From CAYGYG01 sp964354155 (GTDB lineage: Bacteria > Hydrothermota > Tepidihabitantia > SM23-42 > CAYGYG01), in contig CAYGYG010000005.1 in NCBI GenBank assembly GCA_964354155.1, positions 1-64,000 of the forward strand: a DNA stretch of 64,000 nucleotides. Reading direction: 5' to 3'. Below, one piece after another: positions 1 to 8,504 of this stretch (positions are counted from its first letter, which is position 1; every line of letters starts with the position of its first letter). The notes under the pieces were generated by a model. That model worked only from the letters and a program-made list of their open reading frames with translations. It did not search any database and had not been told where the DNA came from. Made by a program: the position numbers and the translations under genes.

Positions 1-2
1 CT

Positions 3-890
3 ATTGAGCAGGCAAAGGCCTATGTTCAAGGTCAGGTGGCGAAGTACAAAGCCGTCTACAGCGACAGCATACCCGGGCTTGTACGACCTGGTGACTACAC
101 CCTCAAGATCAAGTATGTTTTCGACGATTATGTTCTCCGTTCCGACGACTACTGGGTCATTGGCTGGGATGGCGGGTACTACACGGGACCGAGCACAACG
201 GCCATCTGGGGTATGCTCCATCTGCCGAGACCGAGCGATCTTTCGTGCGAGTATTTGCCCCCTCCCAGTGTTGAGCGTACGATCGCGCTGTGGCATGCGC
301 CTGCGGGTTTGCCCGCTGATCTCAAGATTGAGCCCGAAGTGATAAACCTGAAGAGCCGGGGCCGGTTCACTGGTACGGTAACTCTGCCGACTGGCCATGA
401 GCCATCAGAAATCAGCTTGAGTACTGTTCAATGCGAAGGTGCGAAACTGGTAAAGTGCATGTTCACTGCCACATCGTTGATCGCTAAGTTCAACATCCAG
501 GATCTTGTCGGCGTGCTTCCGGGCGAAGCCGTTCCCTTCAGACTGACCGGCCAGCTCCAGGACGGCACACCGTTTGCGGGGGTAGATACGGTATGTGTCA
601 TCCTTCCTGATGATCGGGACGGCTGTCCAGTCAATTCCCAGGTCCTGAAGAGAGGTGATCAGGTCCCTCTAGGCACGCCAAGTGCCGCGGTCAGCGGGAT
701 CCCGGTCACCGCGAGAATCTACAATCAAGCGGGCCGGCTTGTGAAAACGGTGGTCGTTCCGAGAGGATCCGCCGAACCGAGATGGGATATGAAAGACGAT
801 AACGGCCTTGTCGTGGTGCCGGGGGTCTACTTCATACGAACTGAGTCCGTCGAAAGGCAGGCAACGAGGAAAATCGTAGTTCTACCTTAG
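3..890 (+). CDS. Secreted protein with C-terminal FlgD/Por-type sorting domain (5' partial)
   Basis: The frame is open to the left window edge, so the true start lies outside; a GTG at 36 is only an internal possibility. The visible 296 residues hold a beta-rich segment, then a module of about 95 residues opening with an IEPEVINLKSRG stretch, a type common in FCB-group exoproteins, often in tandem. The end is a FlgD-like Ig/sorting module (ARIYNQAGRLVKTV, RWDMKDDNG, PGVYFI). By family knowledge this C-terminus directs export or cell-surface attachment. The specific function is unknown. A second sorting-domain protein starts 21 bp downstream, so the two are probably co-transcribed. Confidence 0.75.
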   Translation: MEQAKAYVQGQVAKYKAVYSDSIPGLVRPGDYTLKIKYVFDDYVLRSDDYWVIGWDGGYYTGPSTTAIWGMLHLPRPSDLSCEYLPPPSVERTIALWHAPAGLPADLKIEPEVINLKSRGRFTGTVTLPTGHEPSEISLSTVQCEGAKLVKCMFTATSLIAKFNIQDLVGVLPGEAVPFRLTGQLQDGTPFAGVDTVCVILPDDRDGCPVNSQVLKRGDQVPLGTPSAAVSGIPVTARIYNQAGRLVKTVVVPRGSAEPRWDMKDDNGLVVVPGVYFIRTESVERQATRKIVVLP

Positions 891-911
891 GCGAACTGAT
901 TCCTCCGACGC

Positions 912-2327
912 ATGGCTGTAATCAAAGCCGTTGTCACTGTTGGCCTCATGGCCCTGTTGCCGCAGGTCGGAATATGCCGATCGGCGTGGCCTATGTTCAG
1001 ATACGACTGCAAGCATTCTGGACGTACGTCGCTCATCGGCCCTGATACATGTCTGCAGCGGTGGATCTATCCGACGGGTGGCAACATCTACTCATCTCCC
1101 TGTATTGACAGCCAAGGGGGGATATATTTCGGATCGGACGATGGCTATGTGTACGCAACCTACTCTGATGGTTCCCTGAAATGGCAATACCGCACCGGCA
1201 GCAATGTGCCATCCACGCCTTGTCTGCGAAATGACAGCGTTCTGCATATCGGGTCGTTCGATGGGTTCTTTTATGCGCTCGACGCTCAAACCGGTGGGCT
1301 TTTGTGGCGATATCCGCTGGCCGGACCGACAAGTTCTTCGGCAGCAGTTGACGATAGTGGCGTCATCTACGTTGGTACCGACCAAGGCTACCTCTATGCA
1401 TTAAGACACTTCGGAGCCTTGAAGTGGCGGTACCAGACAGGCGGCGTGGTTACGTCATCACCAGCAATCGGGGAAGACACAACGATCTATGTGGGCTCGG
1501 ATGATGGTTCGCTGTACGCCTTGCGCCCTGATGGTTCATGCAAGTGGCGCTGCCGGCTGGGCGGTGGTGTACTGTCTTCCCCGGCGGTCGACGATAGCGG
1601 GATTATCTACGTGGGTTCATCTGATGGCTGCCTGAATGCGATCAGGCCTGACAGTACGATCAAGTGGCGGTACCCTACGGGCAGCGGCATCAGATCATCG
1701 CCTGCGATAGGCAGGGACACAACGATATATGTAGGTTCGTATGATACCTATCTTCACGCAGTAAGGAGCAACGGCTCCTTCAAATGGCGCGTCAAGACTG
1801 GCGACGGTATTATGTCATCGCCGTGCATCGATCGCGGGGGCATTGTGTTCGTTGGCTCCTTTGACGGATACGTGTATGCTCTTCACAGCAATGGCAATGT
1901 CAGGTGGCGTTTCCGAACGGCTGGTGCGATCAACTCATCACCATCTATTGGCCCAGGTAACTCGCTGTATATCGGTTCCGGCGATGGGTGCCTCTATGCT
2001 ATTTACAGAGGTGGTGTCAAGATATCGGAGACGAGGCCTGAAGACCTGATCAATGTGGTGCTGAACCTGACACCCAATCCGGCAACACGGTCGGTCCGGA
2101 TGAGGCTTACCGGACTAACGCATGGCAGGAGCGGCAAGCTGACTATCCTAGATGCGTTAGGGGCTGTGGTCCGGACAATCCGGGTATCGAGGCCCAGCAG
2201 GGGTGCATTTGAGGCCGTGTGGAATCGTGCCGATGATTCTGGTTACGAGGTGGCGAGCGGAGTCTACTTCGTGAAAGTCGATACGGAATCCCGCTCGATT
2301 ACCGGCAAGATCCTCCTGGTCGATTAG
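912..2327 (+). CDS. Secreted PQQ-repeat-like beta-propeller protein with sorting domain
   Basis: 471 residues. A signal peptide (MAVIKAVVTVGLMALLPQVG) is followed by the AWPMFRYD..HSGRT opening typical of PQQ-like/WD40-like propeller exoproteins. Seven to eight blades follow, each with an SSPAI..YVGS.DG.LYAL...G..KWRY pattern, at about residues 45-375. The C-terminus is a FlgD/Por-type sorting module with TPNPAT near 395 and SGVYFVKV near the end. The blades look structural and no catalytic residues are evident, so this is probably a surface or periplasmic binding or display protein. The last 29 bp overlap convergently with the HAD gene on the other strand. Confidence 0.85.
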   Translation: MAVIKAVVTVGLMALLPQVGICRSAWPMFRYDCKHSGRTSLIGPDTCLQRWIYPTGGNIYSSPCIDSQGGIYFGSDDGYVYATYSDGSLKWQYRTGSNVPSTPCLRNDSVLHIGSFDGFFYALDAQTGGLLWRYPLAGPTSSSAAVDDSGVIYVGTDQGYLYALRHFGALKWRYQTGGVVTSSPAIGEDTTIYVGSDDGSLYALRPDGSCKWRCRLGGGVLSSPAVDDSGIIYVGSSDGCLNAIRPDSTIKWRYPTGSGIRSSPAIGRDTTIYVGSYDTYLHAVRSNGSFKWRVKTGDGIMSSPCIDRGGIVFVGSFDGYVYALHSNGNVRWRFRTAGAINSSPSIGPGNSLYIGSGDGCLYAIYRGGVKISETRPEDLINVVLNLTPNPATRSVRMRLTGLTHGRSGKLTILDALGAVVRTIRVSRPSRGAFEAVWNRADDSGYEVASGVYFVKVDTESRSITGKILLVD

Positions 2328-2949
2328 CTGGACCGCAGACGGACACGACCTCAGCAATGGACCGGATTGGACGGCGACAGCTGATGCGGTAGCCGATGGT
2401 CAGTAAGCCCGCGCGGCGGCCGGCGATAAGGTCGGTCTTGGTGTCGCCGATGAATATTACTTCGTCCGGCTTCAACCCCATCAACTTCCTGGCCTTGTTG
2501 AGCATGTCCGGCGCCGGTTTAGGCCGGCGCACTTCGTCGGCGCAGATCACCAGGTCGAAATACCGGCCGATGCCGGCCTGTCGGAGCATCTGCCGGGTGA
2601 TATCCTTGTGCGAGTTGGTGACGCAGCCGAGCCGGTAGCCCCTTTTCTCAAGGACGGCCAAGACGCGGGTCGCCCCAGGCGTGACCTTGACGTAGCGGAT
2701 GAACCGGGGGAAGGCCTTGCTGTAGTAGGCCCGGACCTCAGACACGGTCTGGCGGGGCATGAAGTACTTAACATCCTCTTTCGTGCTCTTCCCCCATTCC
2801 CGGTTGAATTCCTTCTTGGTGATCTTGCGATAGCCGAAGTGTTGCAGCGTATCGTTGAAGAGCCTGAACCAGGCGTCATAGCTGTTGACGAGAACGCCGT
2901 CTAAGTCGAAAAAAACCGCTTTCACCGATTCCTTCAAGGGAAGTCGCAT
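2299..2949 (-). CDS. HAD-superfamily phosphatase (phosphoglycolate phosphatase/PpaX-like)
   Basis: 216 residues with the full HAD motif set: FDLDGV (nucleophile D15, D17), a threonine/serine motif in CVTNSHKD, a lysine in RRPKPAPD, and GDTKTD as metal-binding motif IV. A helical cap lies at about residues 25-90. It is likely a small-molecule phosphatase such as phosphoglycolate phosphatase; the substrate cannot be read from sequence. It is the last gene of the M42 peptidase/EF-G-like operon, 28 bp after the GTPase. The ATG at 2949 lacks a Shine-Dalgarno, whereas a GTG at 2925 has AAGGA just upstream and would start the protein right before the HAD core, so 2925 is a serious alternative. The 3' end overlaps the propeller gene tail to tail. 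Confidence 0.85.
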   Translation of the reverse strand: MRLPLKESVKAVFFDLDGVLVNSYDAWFRLFNDTLQHFGYRKITKKEFNREWGKSTKEDVKYFMPRQTVSEVRAYYSKAFPRFIRYVKVTPGATRVLAVLEKRGYRLGCVTNSHKDITRQMLRQAGIGRYFDLVICADEVRRPKPAPDMLNKARKLMGLKPDEVIFIGDTKTDLIAGRRAGLLTIGYRISCRRPIRSIAEVVSVCGPANRPGGSCR

Positions 2950-2977
2950 CAGCTATGACAGGATACCGGCGGCCGAA

Positions 2978-5026
2978 TTAGCCGCTGGCCTTGGCCTTCT
3001 TGGCGTCTTCGACAATCTTGGCGGCCGTTTCTTTGGGCACTTCTTCGTAGTGATGGTACTTCATCGAGAAGAAGCCCCGGCCCTGGGTCATTGACCGCAA
3101 CGAAGTCGAGTATTTGTACATCTCGGCCTGCGGCACCAGGGCTTTGATCTTCTGAAGCCGGCCCTCAGAGTCCACGCCGAGAATCTTGCCGCGGCGCGAG
3201 TTGAGGTCACCCATGACATCGCCCATGAATGCTTCCGGCACCACGACCTCCACCTCGCCGATCGGTTCGAGCAGGATCATGCCGCCCTTTTCGGCGCAGG
3301 CCTTGAAGGCCATACCGCCCGCAATCTTGAATGCGATATCCGACGAGTCAACCGCATGGAAGGAACCGTCATAAATCGTAGCCACTATGTCCACGATTGG
3401 ATAACCGGCCAACACGCCTTCGGCCAGCGTCTCGGCAACACCCTTCTCGACCGAGGGGACATACTTAGACGGCACCGAGCCGCCGAAAAGCTCATCCTTA
3501 AATTCATAACCGGCACTTCGCGCCACCGGTTCAATGCGCAGCCAGACGTCACCGTACTGGCCGCGTCCGCCGGTTTGCTTCTTATATCGGCCCTGTGCCT
3601 CGGCTTTCCTGGTGAATGTCTCTCGATAGGGAACCCGGGGCCGGTGGAGTTCGACCTCGACGCCGAACTTGCGTCTAAGGCGGCTAAGAATAACTTCGAG
3701 ATGCGACTCACCGATACCCGAAATGAGCAATTGCTTGAGCTCGGGGTCAAAGTGGAAGGCAAAGGTCGGATCTTCTTCACGCAGCCGGGAGAGTCCGCTG
3801 GAGACTTTCTCCTCATCACCCTTGGTCTTCGGCATGATGGCCATCGAAATGGAAGGGGCTGGGAAAGGCATCCTGGGCAAGACGATGGTCTGGTGCGGTG
3901 CCGCCAGCGTATCGCCGGTCTTGCTCAGCTTAAGCTTGACCAGCGCCCCGATCATACCGGTGGCAAGCGTCTTGGTTTCTTCGCGCTCGCGGCCTCGAAT
4001 GAAATAGATCTGGTTGATTTTTTCCTCACGTCCCTGAGAGGTGTTCATCACTACACTGCCGGCATCGATCTTGCCGCACAAAACGCGGATGTAGAGAAGC
4101 TCGCCGAGATGCGGCTCGGAAACAGTCTTGAAGATGTAACCGACAAAAGGGCTGGCCGGATCGCGCTTGACTTTCTTGTCGCCGCTCGTCACCGCGGGTA
4201 AGTCGAGCGGGGAAGGGAAATAGGCCATGGCGAAACCAAGCAGATTCTCAATTCCTATCAGGCTGTGGGCGTCGCCGAGCAGCACCGGGCATACCTTGGC
4301 CTGGGCGATTGAATTCTTCAATGATTTCTTCATTTCCTCGGGCGTGATCACCTGGCCTTCGAGAAATTTGTTCATCAGTTCGTCGTCGGCATCAGCCAGA
4401 GCTTCGACCAGTTGTTCCTTGAGCTTGGGCATCCGGCCCACAAGTTCGGAAGGCATATCGATTGGCTTGGCCTTGCCATCCTGGAAGGCGTAGGCTTTCT
4501 CTTCGAGCACGTCAACCAATCCGGTAAGGCTCTCGGCCTGGCCAATCGGAACCTGGCATAAACACAGGCGACGGCCGAAAGCTTCAACCGCCTCCTGAAG
4601 ACTCTTGGTGAAGTCGGTGTTCTCTTTCTTGAGTTTGTTGATGAAGATTGCCCGGGGCAGGCTCAGGGCTTCGGCCTCCCGCCACATGCGCTCGGTGCCC
4701 ACCTCAACACCGCTTGAGGCATCGATGACCAGGATCGCCGTATCCGCGGCGTGAAACCCGCTGATTGCCTCGCCGACAAAGTCGGTGTAACCGGGGACAT
4801 CGATGATGTTGAACCGGTAGCCGTTCCAGTCGGCGTAACCCAGACCGAGATTCAGACTGCAGCGCCGGTTTATCTCTTCTTCGTCATAGTCGAAGACACT
4901 GGTGCCTTCATCAACCCGGCCGAGCCGGCTGTTGGGCTTGGTCAAAAACAGTATGCCATCGCAAAGCGTAGTCTTGCCGGCGCCACCATGACCGAAGAAT
5001 CCGATGTTGCGTACTTTTTCTGACAC
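2978..5026 (-). CDS. EF-G-like translational GTPase paralogue
   Basis: 682 residues, the length of the EF-G-like (EF-G2/FusA2-type) family. G1 reads GHGGAGKTT (12-20) instead of the AHIDAGKTT of canonical EF-G, and G3 is DVPGY (76-80). Domains II to V follow in normal order, including RPRVPYRETF and GGRGQYGDVWLRIEP of domain IV. The G4 motif is NKLK (130-133) where NKxD is expected, so the guanine-specifying Asp is replaced by Lys; this was confirmed by reading the codons. GTP specificity or turnover may therefore differ. The GTG start at 5026 sits 1 bp after the M42 stop, with AAAGGGG inside that gene as ribosome site, giving translational coupling. Ribosome binding is likely but the role is unknown. 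Confidence 0.9.
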   Translation of the reverse strand: MSEKVRNIGFFGHGGAGKTTLCDGILFLTKPNSRLGRVDEGTSVFDYDEEEINRRCSLNLGLGYADWNGYRFNIIDVPGYTDFVGEAISGFHAADTAILVIDASSGVEVGTERMWREAEALSLPRAIFINKLKKENTDFTKSLQEAVEAFGRRLCLCQVPIGQAESLTGLVDVLEEKAYAFQDGKAKPIDMPSELVGRMPKLKEQLVEALADADDELMNKFLEGQVITPEEMKKSLKNSIAQAKVCPVLLGDAHSLIGIENLLGFAMAYFPSPLDLPAVTSGDKKVKRDPASPFVGYIFKTVSEPHLGELLYIRVLCGKIDAGSVVMNTSQGREEKINQIYFIRGREREETKTLATGMIGALVKLKLSKTGDTLAAPHQTIVLPRMPFPAPSISMAIMPKTKGDEEKVSSGLSRLREEDPTFAFHFDPELKQLLISGIGESHLEVILSRLRRKFGVEVELHRPRVPYRETFTRKAEAQGRYKKQTGGRGQYGDVWLRIEPVARSAGYEFKDELFGGSVPSKYVPSVEKGVAETLAEGVLAGYPIVDIVATIYDGSFHAVDSSDIAFKIAGGMAFKACAEKGGMILLEPIGEVEVVVPEAFMGDVMGDLNSRRGKILGVDSEGRLQKIKALVPQAEMYKYSTSLRSMTQGRGFFSMKYHHYEEVPKETAAKIVEDAKKAKASG

Positions 5027-5027
5027 G

Positions 5028-6101
5028 CTAGGCCCCTTTCTGGATGCTGTTCAGCGCTTCCTCATCGAGATTCTTGGTGATGAGCGTGATAAGGTTCAAC
5101 AGGTTCTCGTAGTCATTGAGATTTATGATACCGTAATGAGCATGGATATACCGGGTCGGTATGCCGAGCGCCAGCGATGGTACGCCGCTCTGATTTAGAT
5201 GGATGATCCCGGTGTCGTAACCGCCCTTGATTGTGGTGAGATGAAAGGGAATATTATTGATCTCGGCAAGTTCGATTACGAAATCCTTGAGCCCAACGTG
5301 CGGAATCATGGTGCGGTCATAAATCAGGATCGATACGCCGTTGCCCAGCCGTTCTTCCGCTTCTTCTTCATAGCCGGGGGTATCCCGACTCAGGCCGACG
5401 TCGAGAGCGAATGCAACGTCGGGTGCAACGGTGTGGGCCGAGGTCCGCGCGCCGCGCAGGCCGACCTCCTCCTGGACGGTGGCGGTCAGATAGACGGTGT
5501 TGGGGTGCTCAACGGCGGCGATATTGTTGAGCAGTTCGACCAGCAAAGCGCAGCCCATCCGGTCGTCCCAGGCCTTGGCCAGGAGCAGATCCGAATTGGC
5601 CATGGCTTCAAGTCGGGCATCGGGTACGATCGGGTCACCGGGCCTGATCTGAAGCCGCTCCTTGATATTGAAGGCAGCCGTCGCGCCGACATCGATGTAG
5701 AGGCTTTCGATATCGGGCATCTTGGTCTTTTCGTCTTCTTTCATTTCATGGATGGCCTTATGGCCGATGACACCGATGATCTCACTGCCTTTCTTGTTCA
5801 GAACCCTTACTCTTTGACCCAATAGATTGCCGGTCCACCAGCCGCCGATCGGCAGGAACTTGATAAAACCGGTCTTAGTGACGGTCCTGACCAGGAATCC
5901 GATCTCATCCATGTGGGCGGCGAACATGACTTTGGGCTGTTCACTCCGGCCGGCCTTACGTGCAATGACGCTCCCCAGACGGTCGCGGGTGACGACGGCG
6001 AATTTTTTGAGATATTCCTCCATGAGCTTTGCGATCGGGCCTTCAAATCCCGAGATGCCGAATGCTTCAGTCAGCCGTGTTAACAACGCAATTCGATCCA
6101 T
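5028..6101 (-). CDS. M42-family metallo-aminopeptidase
   Basis: 357 residues, normal for M42 (glutamyl aminopeptidase/TET-type). Metal and catalytic residues are visible: AHMDEIG (H63, D65), AKAWDDR (bridging Asp 179/180), QEEVG (E211, E212), ALDVG (D234) and RYIHAH (H320). Family members form large tetrahedral cytosolic complexes that trim peptides from the N-terminus. It is the first gene of an operon with the EF-G-like GTPase and HAD phosphatase, linking protein turnover with a translation-like factor. Its ATG has a GGAG ribosome site and a strong promoter at 6130-6157. Confidence 0.92.
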   Translation of the reverse strand: MDRIALLTRLTEAFGISGFEGPIAKLMEEYLKKFAVVTRDRLGSVIARKAGRSEQPKVMFAAHMDEIGFLVRTVTKTGFIKFLPIGGWWTGNLLGQRVRVLNKKGSEIIGVIGHKAIHEMKEDEKTKMPDIESLYIDVGATAAFNIKERLQIRPGDPIVPDARLEAMANSDLLLAKAWDDRMGCALLVELLNNIAAVEHPNTVYLTATVQEEVGLRGARTSAHTVAPDVAFALDVGLSRDTPGYEEEAEERLGNGVSILIYDRTMIPHVGLKDFVIELAEINNIPFHLTTIKGGYDTGIIHLNQSGVPSLALGIPTRYIHAHYGIINLNDYENLLNLITLITKNLDEEALNSIQKGA

Positions 6102-6129
6102 CGATGCTCCTTTCTAAGCCAAGACAAAG

Positions 6130-6157
6130 ATTATAGCGGGAATTCCCCGAAAGTCAA
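6130..6157 (-). promoter_or_regulatory. Promoter of the M42/EF-G-like/HAD operon
   Basis: Read on the minus strand: TTGACT, 16 bp, TATAAT. The -10 box ends 28 nt before the ATG, leaving room for a leader with the GGAG ribosome site. Confidence 0.8.
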
Positions 6158-6277
6158 GTTTCAACCCCGGCGCCGTGTCCCGGAAATTTCCCGCCAAACC
6201 ATGACCCGAAGCCTTGAAACTACTCAAGTGCCTCGGTTGACAACCGCAGATCTGCCGGGACCGCCCAAGGCGACGGA

Positions 6278-8116
6278 CTACGGCGGAGCAATTCTGACGA
6301 AGGATTTCGTTGCCGAGTGGGCCCCACCCAGCAATCTTGCGAAGTAGACCCCGGCCGGCGCAATCCTGCCCTCGCCCGTGAGCCCATCCCAGAAGACGGC
6401 ATCAAGGGCGCAAGGCGTCGCACCCAGGGTCAGGATCCTTACCATTCGGCCGGATGCATCATAAATCGCCAGGGATATGCCCGTGGGCGATGTGTCCCGG
6501 ATACCGACCCGGAACATAACCTTGCCGTGCGACGGATTGGGCGATATGAATAGATTGATGATCGAAGGTGATGGGTCCGCAGGATCTTCGGCGATTTCGG
6601 TCCGGCGCTCAATGACGAGGGCGGTAACCGAGTAACGAGGTATCGTGTCCGTGATCGTCGTTGAATCAGAGCTGGTGATATAGCCCCGGTCGACAATCCC
6701 GGTTGTGCCGTTCCAGGGCGCACGCAGCGGCGCATCGTTCGTGATCGTCCACTTGCGGGCTTGCTTGGTCGAAACGAATCCCCGATGATAGATGGTTGCC
6801 GCGTAGGCGTTGTGCGGGTCCTTGTTGATGAATACGAGGGCGATGTCGCCATTGACGCGGCGGGAGCCATATACTTCCAGGCCCCGGCCATTGGCAACTG
6901 CATTAGAAACGGTTTTCAGGACATTGGCACCAACGGTTTGACGATACAGTCTTATCACGTGGACCGCGGCGCGATGCGAAAGCGAATCACCGCGGATGAT
7001 GGAAAAGGTCGGGTAATACGCCGTGTCGGGCTTGTCGTAGACACAGTAGACTCCGGCCATCGAGATGCTCTTACACATCATGTGGCCGATCACATCGGCG
7101 ACAAACAGACAATTGACATAATTCCACCAGACTGGATCTTCGGCGAATATGATGCCCGAGTTGTATTCGAAGATCGCCAGGTCGATCTGGTTGCCGCCGC
7201 TGTAACGCCGGATTGAATCCCGGACTTGATCAAGCCAGGGCTCAAAAGCCGGCCGCCATGGGGTTGAGGTGTCGGGCGACGCCAGCCAGAGTCCGTAACG
7301 GGCCGAGTCGGCCAGCGTGTCATAGTTGGGATAGTAGTGCAGGTCGACGAGGTTGATCCGGGTATTGTTCGGGCCGACGACCGGTCCGATCCAGGCCAGG
7401 TTGTTGGCCAGGGAGGCGCCTACGATCTTGAGCGGTATGGGCGAATGAGCACGCATGCTGTCGCAATAATCACGAACCAGATTTCCAAACAACGACGGTG
7501 TGACGAAAACGCTGTCTCGCCAGTGCCAGCGAGCGAAGGGTATGCCGAAGTGGCGGCAGAAGGTTATGTTCCAGCCGGGAAAGAACAGACCCGAAATGTC
7601 CGGTTCATTGCCAATGGCCCAGTAGGTAATATTGTAAGGCGCCGCGTGGCCGCGCTGAAGACGTATGCGACCCATCGGCGTGTTGGTGTCACCATTGCAG
7701 TATTCGACCATTCGGGCCGCTTTGCGCGGATCATTGATCTGGAAATTAACGGTGAGCAGAACGGGTAAGCCGATCCGGTCGGCCAGCCGAAGCAGGCTGT
7801 CGATCCCAAAACTCACCGGCAGGGATAGAATGAGCGTATCCAGGCAGTCAAGGTAGAAGGCGCCGTCGTAGTTGTACGCCTCCCAGTCATAGTAGTCAGC
7901 CGAGAAGCCACCCATGCGCAGGAATGAGATACTGGATTTGCTCAGCATCGTATCAATGCCGGGCATCGAGAAATTCTCCACTGTCTCGTCGCCGCTGCCA
8001 AAGGTGTATTGACTGACCGTGCCGGTCAGGGAGTCGTAATAAACGTCGACGCGAGCCGGCCGGACCTGAGCGAAGATAAGAAGTGGCAGGATTATTGAAA
8101 ACACAAGCTTGACCAT
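6278..8116 (-). CDS. Secreted clan GH-A glycoside hydrolase-like protein with sorting domain
   Basis: 612 residues from the ATG at 8116, chosen because AGAGGAGGTC lies just upstream and the signal peptide MVKLVFSIILPLLIFAQ begins there. The frame is open further upstream but lacks these marks. A TIM-barrel-like core follows. WAIGNEPD gives the Asn-Glu-Pro signature with acid/base E171, and AIFEYNSG supplies a candidate nucleophile E317, the layout of GH39/51/79-type clan A retaining enzymes. A beta-sandwich follows (about 415-520). The tail is a FlgD/Por sorting module with SPNPSHG and PAGVYFARL. It probably cleaves extracellular polysaccharide; the sugar is not predictable. Confidence 0.8.
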   Translation of the reverse strand: MVKLVFSIILPLLIFAQVRPARVDVYYDSLTGTVSQYTFGSGDETVENFSMPGIDTMLSKSSISFLRMGGFSADYYDWEAYNYDGAFYLDCLDTLILSLPVSFGIDSLLRLADRIGLPVLLTVNFQINDPRKAARMVEYCNGDTNTPMGRIRLQRGHAAPYNITYWAIGNEPDISGLFFPGWNITFCRHFGIPFARWHWRDSVFVTPSLFGNLVRDYCDSMRAHSPIPLKIVGASLANNLAWIGPVVGPNNTRINLVDLHYYPNYDTLADSARYGLWLASPDTSTPWRPAFEPWLDQVRDSIRRYSGGNQIDLAIFEYNSGIIFAEDPVWWNYVNCLFVADVIGHMMCKSISMAGVYCVYDKPDTAYYPTFSIIRGDSLSHRAAVHVIRLYRQTVGANVLKTVSNAVANGRGLEVYGSRRVNGDIALVFINKDPHNAYAATIYHRGFVSTKQARKWTITNDAPLRAPWNGTTGIVDRGYITSSDSTTITDTIPRYSVTALVIERRTEIAEDPADPSPSIINLFISPNPSHGKVMFRVGIRDTSPTGISLAIYDASGRMVRILTLGATPCALDAVFWDGLTGEGRIAPAGVYFARLLGGAHSATKSFVRIAPP

Positions 8117-8169
8117 ATGACCTCCTCTAAGATGCCAGGAACCTGGCACCATCTTTTTTGGACGCACTC

Positions 8170-8197
8170 ATTATATCAAATCCCGATTTACTTTCAA
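8170..8197 (-). promoter_or_regulatory. Promoter of the glycosidase gene
   Basis: Minus strand: TTGAAA, 16 bp, TATAAT. It lies 53 nt upstream of the ATG at 8116 and downstream of the terminator at 8238-8276, so the glycosidase is transcribed separately from the activator and small RNA. Confidence 0.7.
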
Positions 8198-8237
8198 CAG
8201 CTATTCCGGCATTTGTGTCAAGTGGTCAGTTCGAATC

Positions 8238-8276
8238 AAAAAAAACTCCCCGATTTCTTGTGGAAATCGGGGAGTT
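8238..8276 (-). terminator. Strong intrinsic terminator
   Basis: Minus strand: a perfect 14-bp stem (AACTCCCCGATTTC with its complement) closing a 5-nt loop, with its 3' arm running directly into T8. It would end transcripts from both the sigma54 activator gene and the small RNA promoter at 8357-8372. Confidence 0.9.
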
Positions 8277-8346
8277 GCATGCGCACCGTCGCTCCTTACA
8301 AAAAATAGCCCCTCAAATCCCCTACCGGCATCGCGGCTTACATCAT
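8238..8346 (-). ncRNA. Candidate sigma54-dependent small RNA, about 108 nt
   Basis: Inferred from its two ends: a -24/-12 promoter at 8357-8372, which predicts a start near 8346, and the T-tailed terminator at 8238-8276. No plausible protein lies between; the only ATG after an AAGGAG-like site encodes 14 residues lying entirely in the terminator hairpin. The transcript would contain a purine-rich single-stranded AGGGGATTTGAGGGG stretch and a GTAAGGAGCG segment, either of which could base-pair with mRNAs. It lies just downstream of the gene for a sigma54 activator, its likely regulator. Confidence 0.5.
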
Positions 8347-8356
8347 ACATAATATA

Positions 8357-8372
8357 TGCAAGAACCGTGCCG
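8357..8372 (-). promoter_or_regulatory. Sigma54 (-24/-12) promoter
   Basis: Minus strand reads CGGCACG, 4 nt, TTGCA, against the established consensus TGGCACG-N4-TTGCW. The -24 GG and -12 GC pairs have correct spacing. It is the only match to this motif noticed in the window, and it lies 133 bp from the gene of a sigma54 enhancer-binding protein. Confidence 0.65.
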
Positions 8373-8435
8373 GGGACGACGAAAGATAAGTCCTGTTATT
8401 TTAGGGATTAGAGAGAGGCTCGTGAGGGCCTGCGG

Positions 8436-8484
8436 TGCGAAAGTGGTAAGAATATGATCGAAGGTGACAAGTTATCTTTTCGCA
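8436..8484. promoter_or_regulatory. Inverted repeat, possible activator-binding enhancer
   Basis: TGCGAAA (8436-8442) and TTTCGCA (8478-8484) form 7-bp arms, centred about 90 bp upstream of the -24 element of the sigma54 promoter. That is the usual distance for an enhancer bound by a sigma54 activator. The assignment is positional inference. Confidence 0.3.
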
Positions 8485-8504
8485 GGGCTTATGCCGGACA
8501 GTCT

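Noticed and set aside
3356..4201. A 281-residue plus-strand ORF within the EF-G-like gene
   Set aside because: Shadow frame opposite a complete EF-G domain set, with no start signals.
8200..8245. GTTCGAATC resembling a tRNA T-loop
   Set aside because: No acceptor, D- or anticodon stems can be formed around it, and it runs into the A-tract of a terminator.
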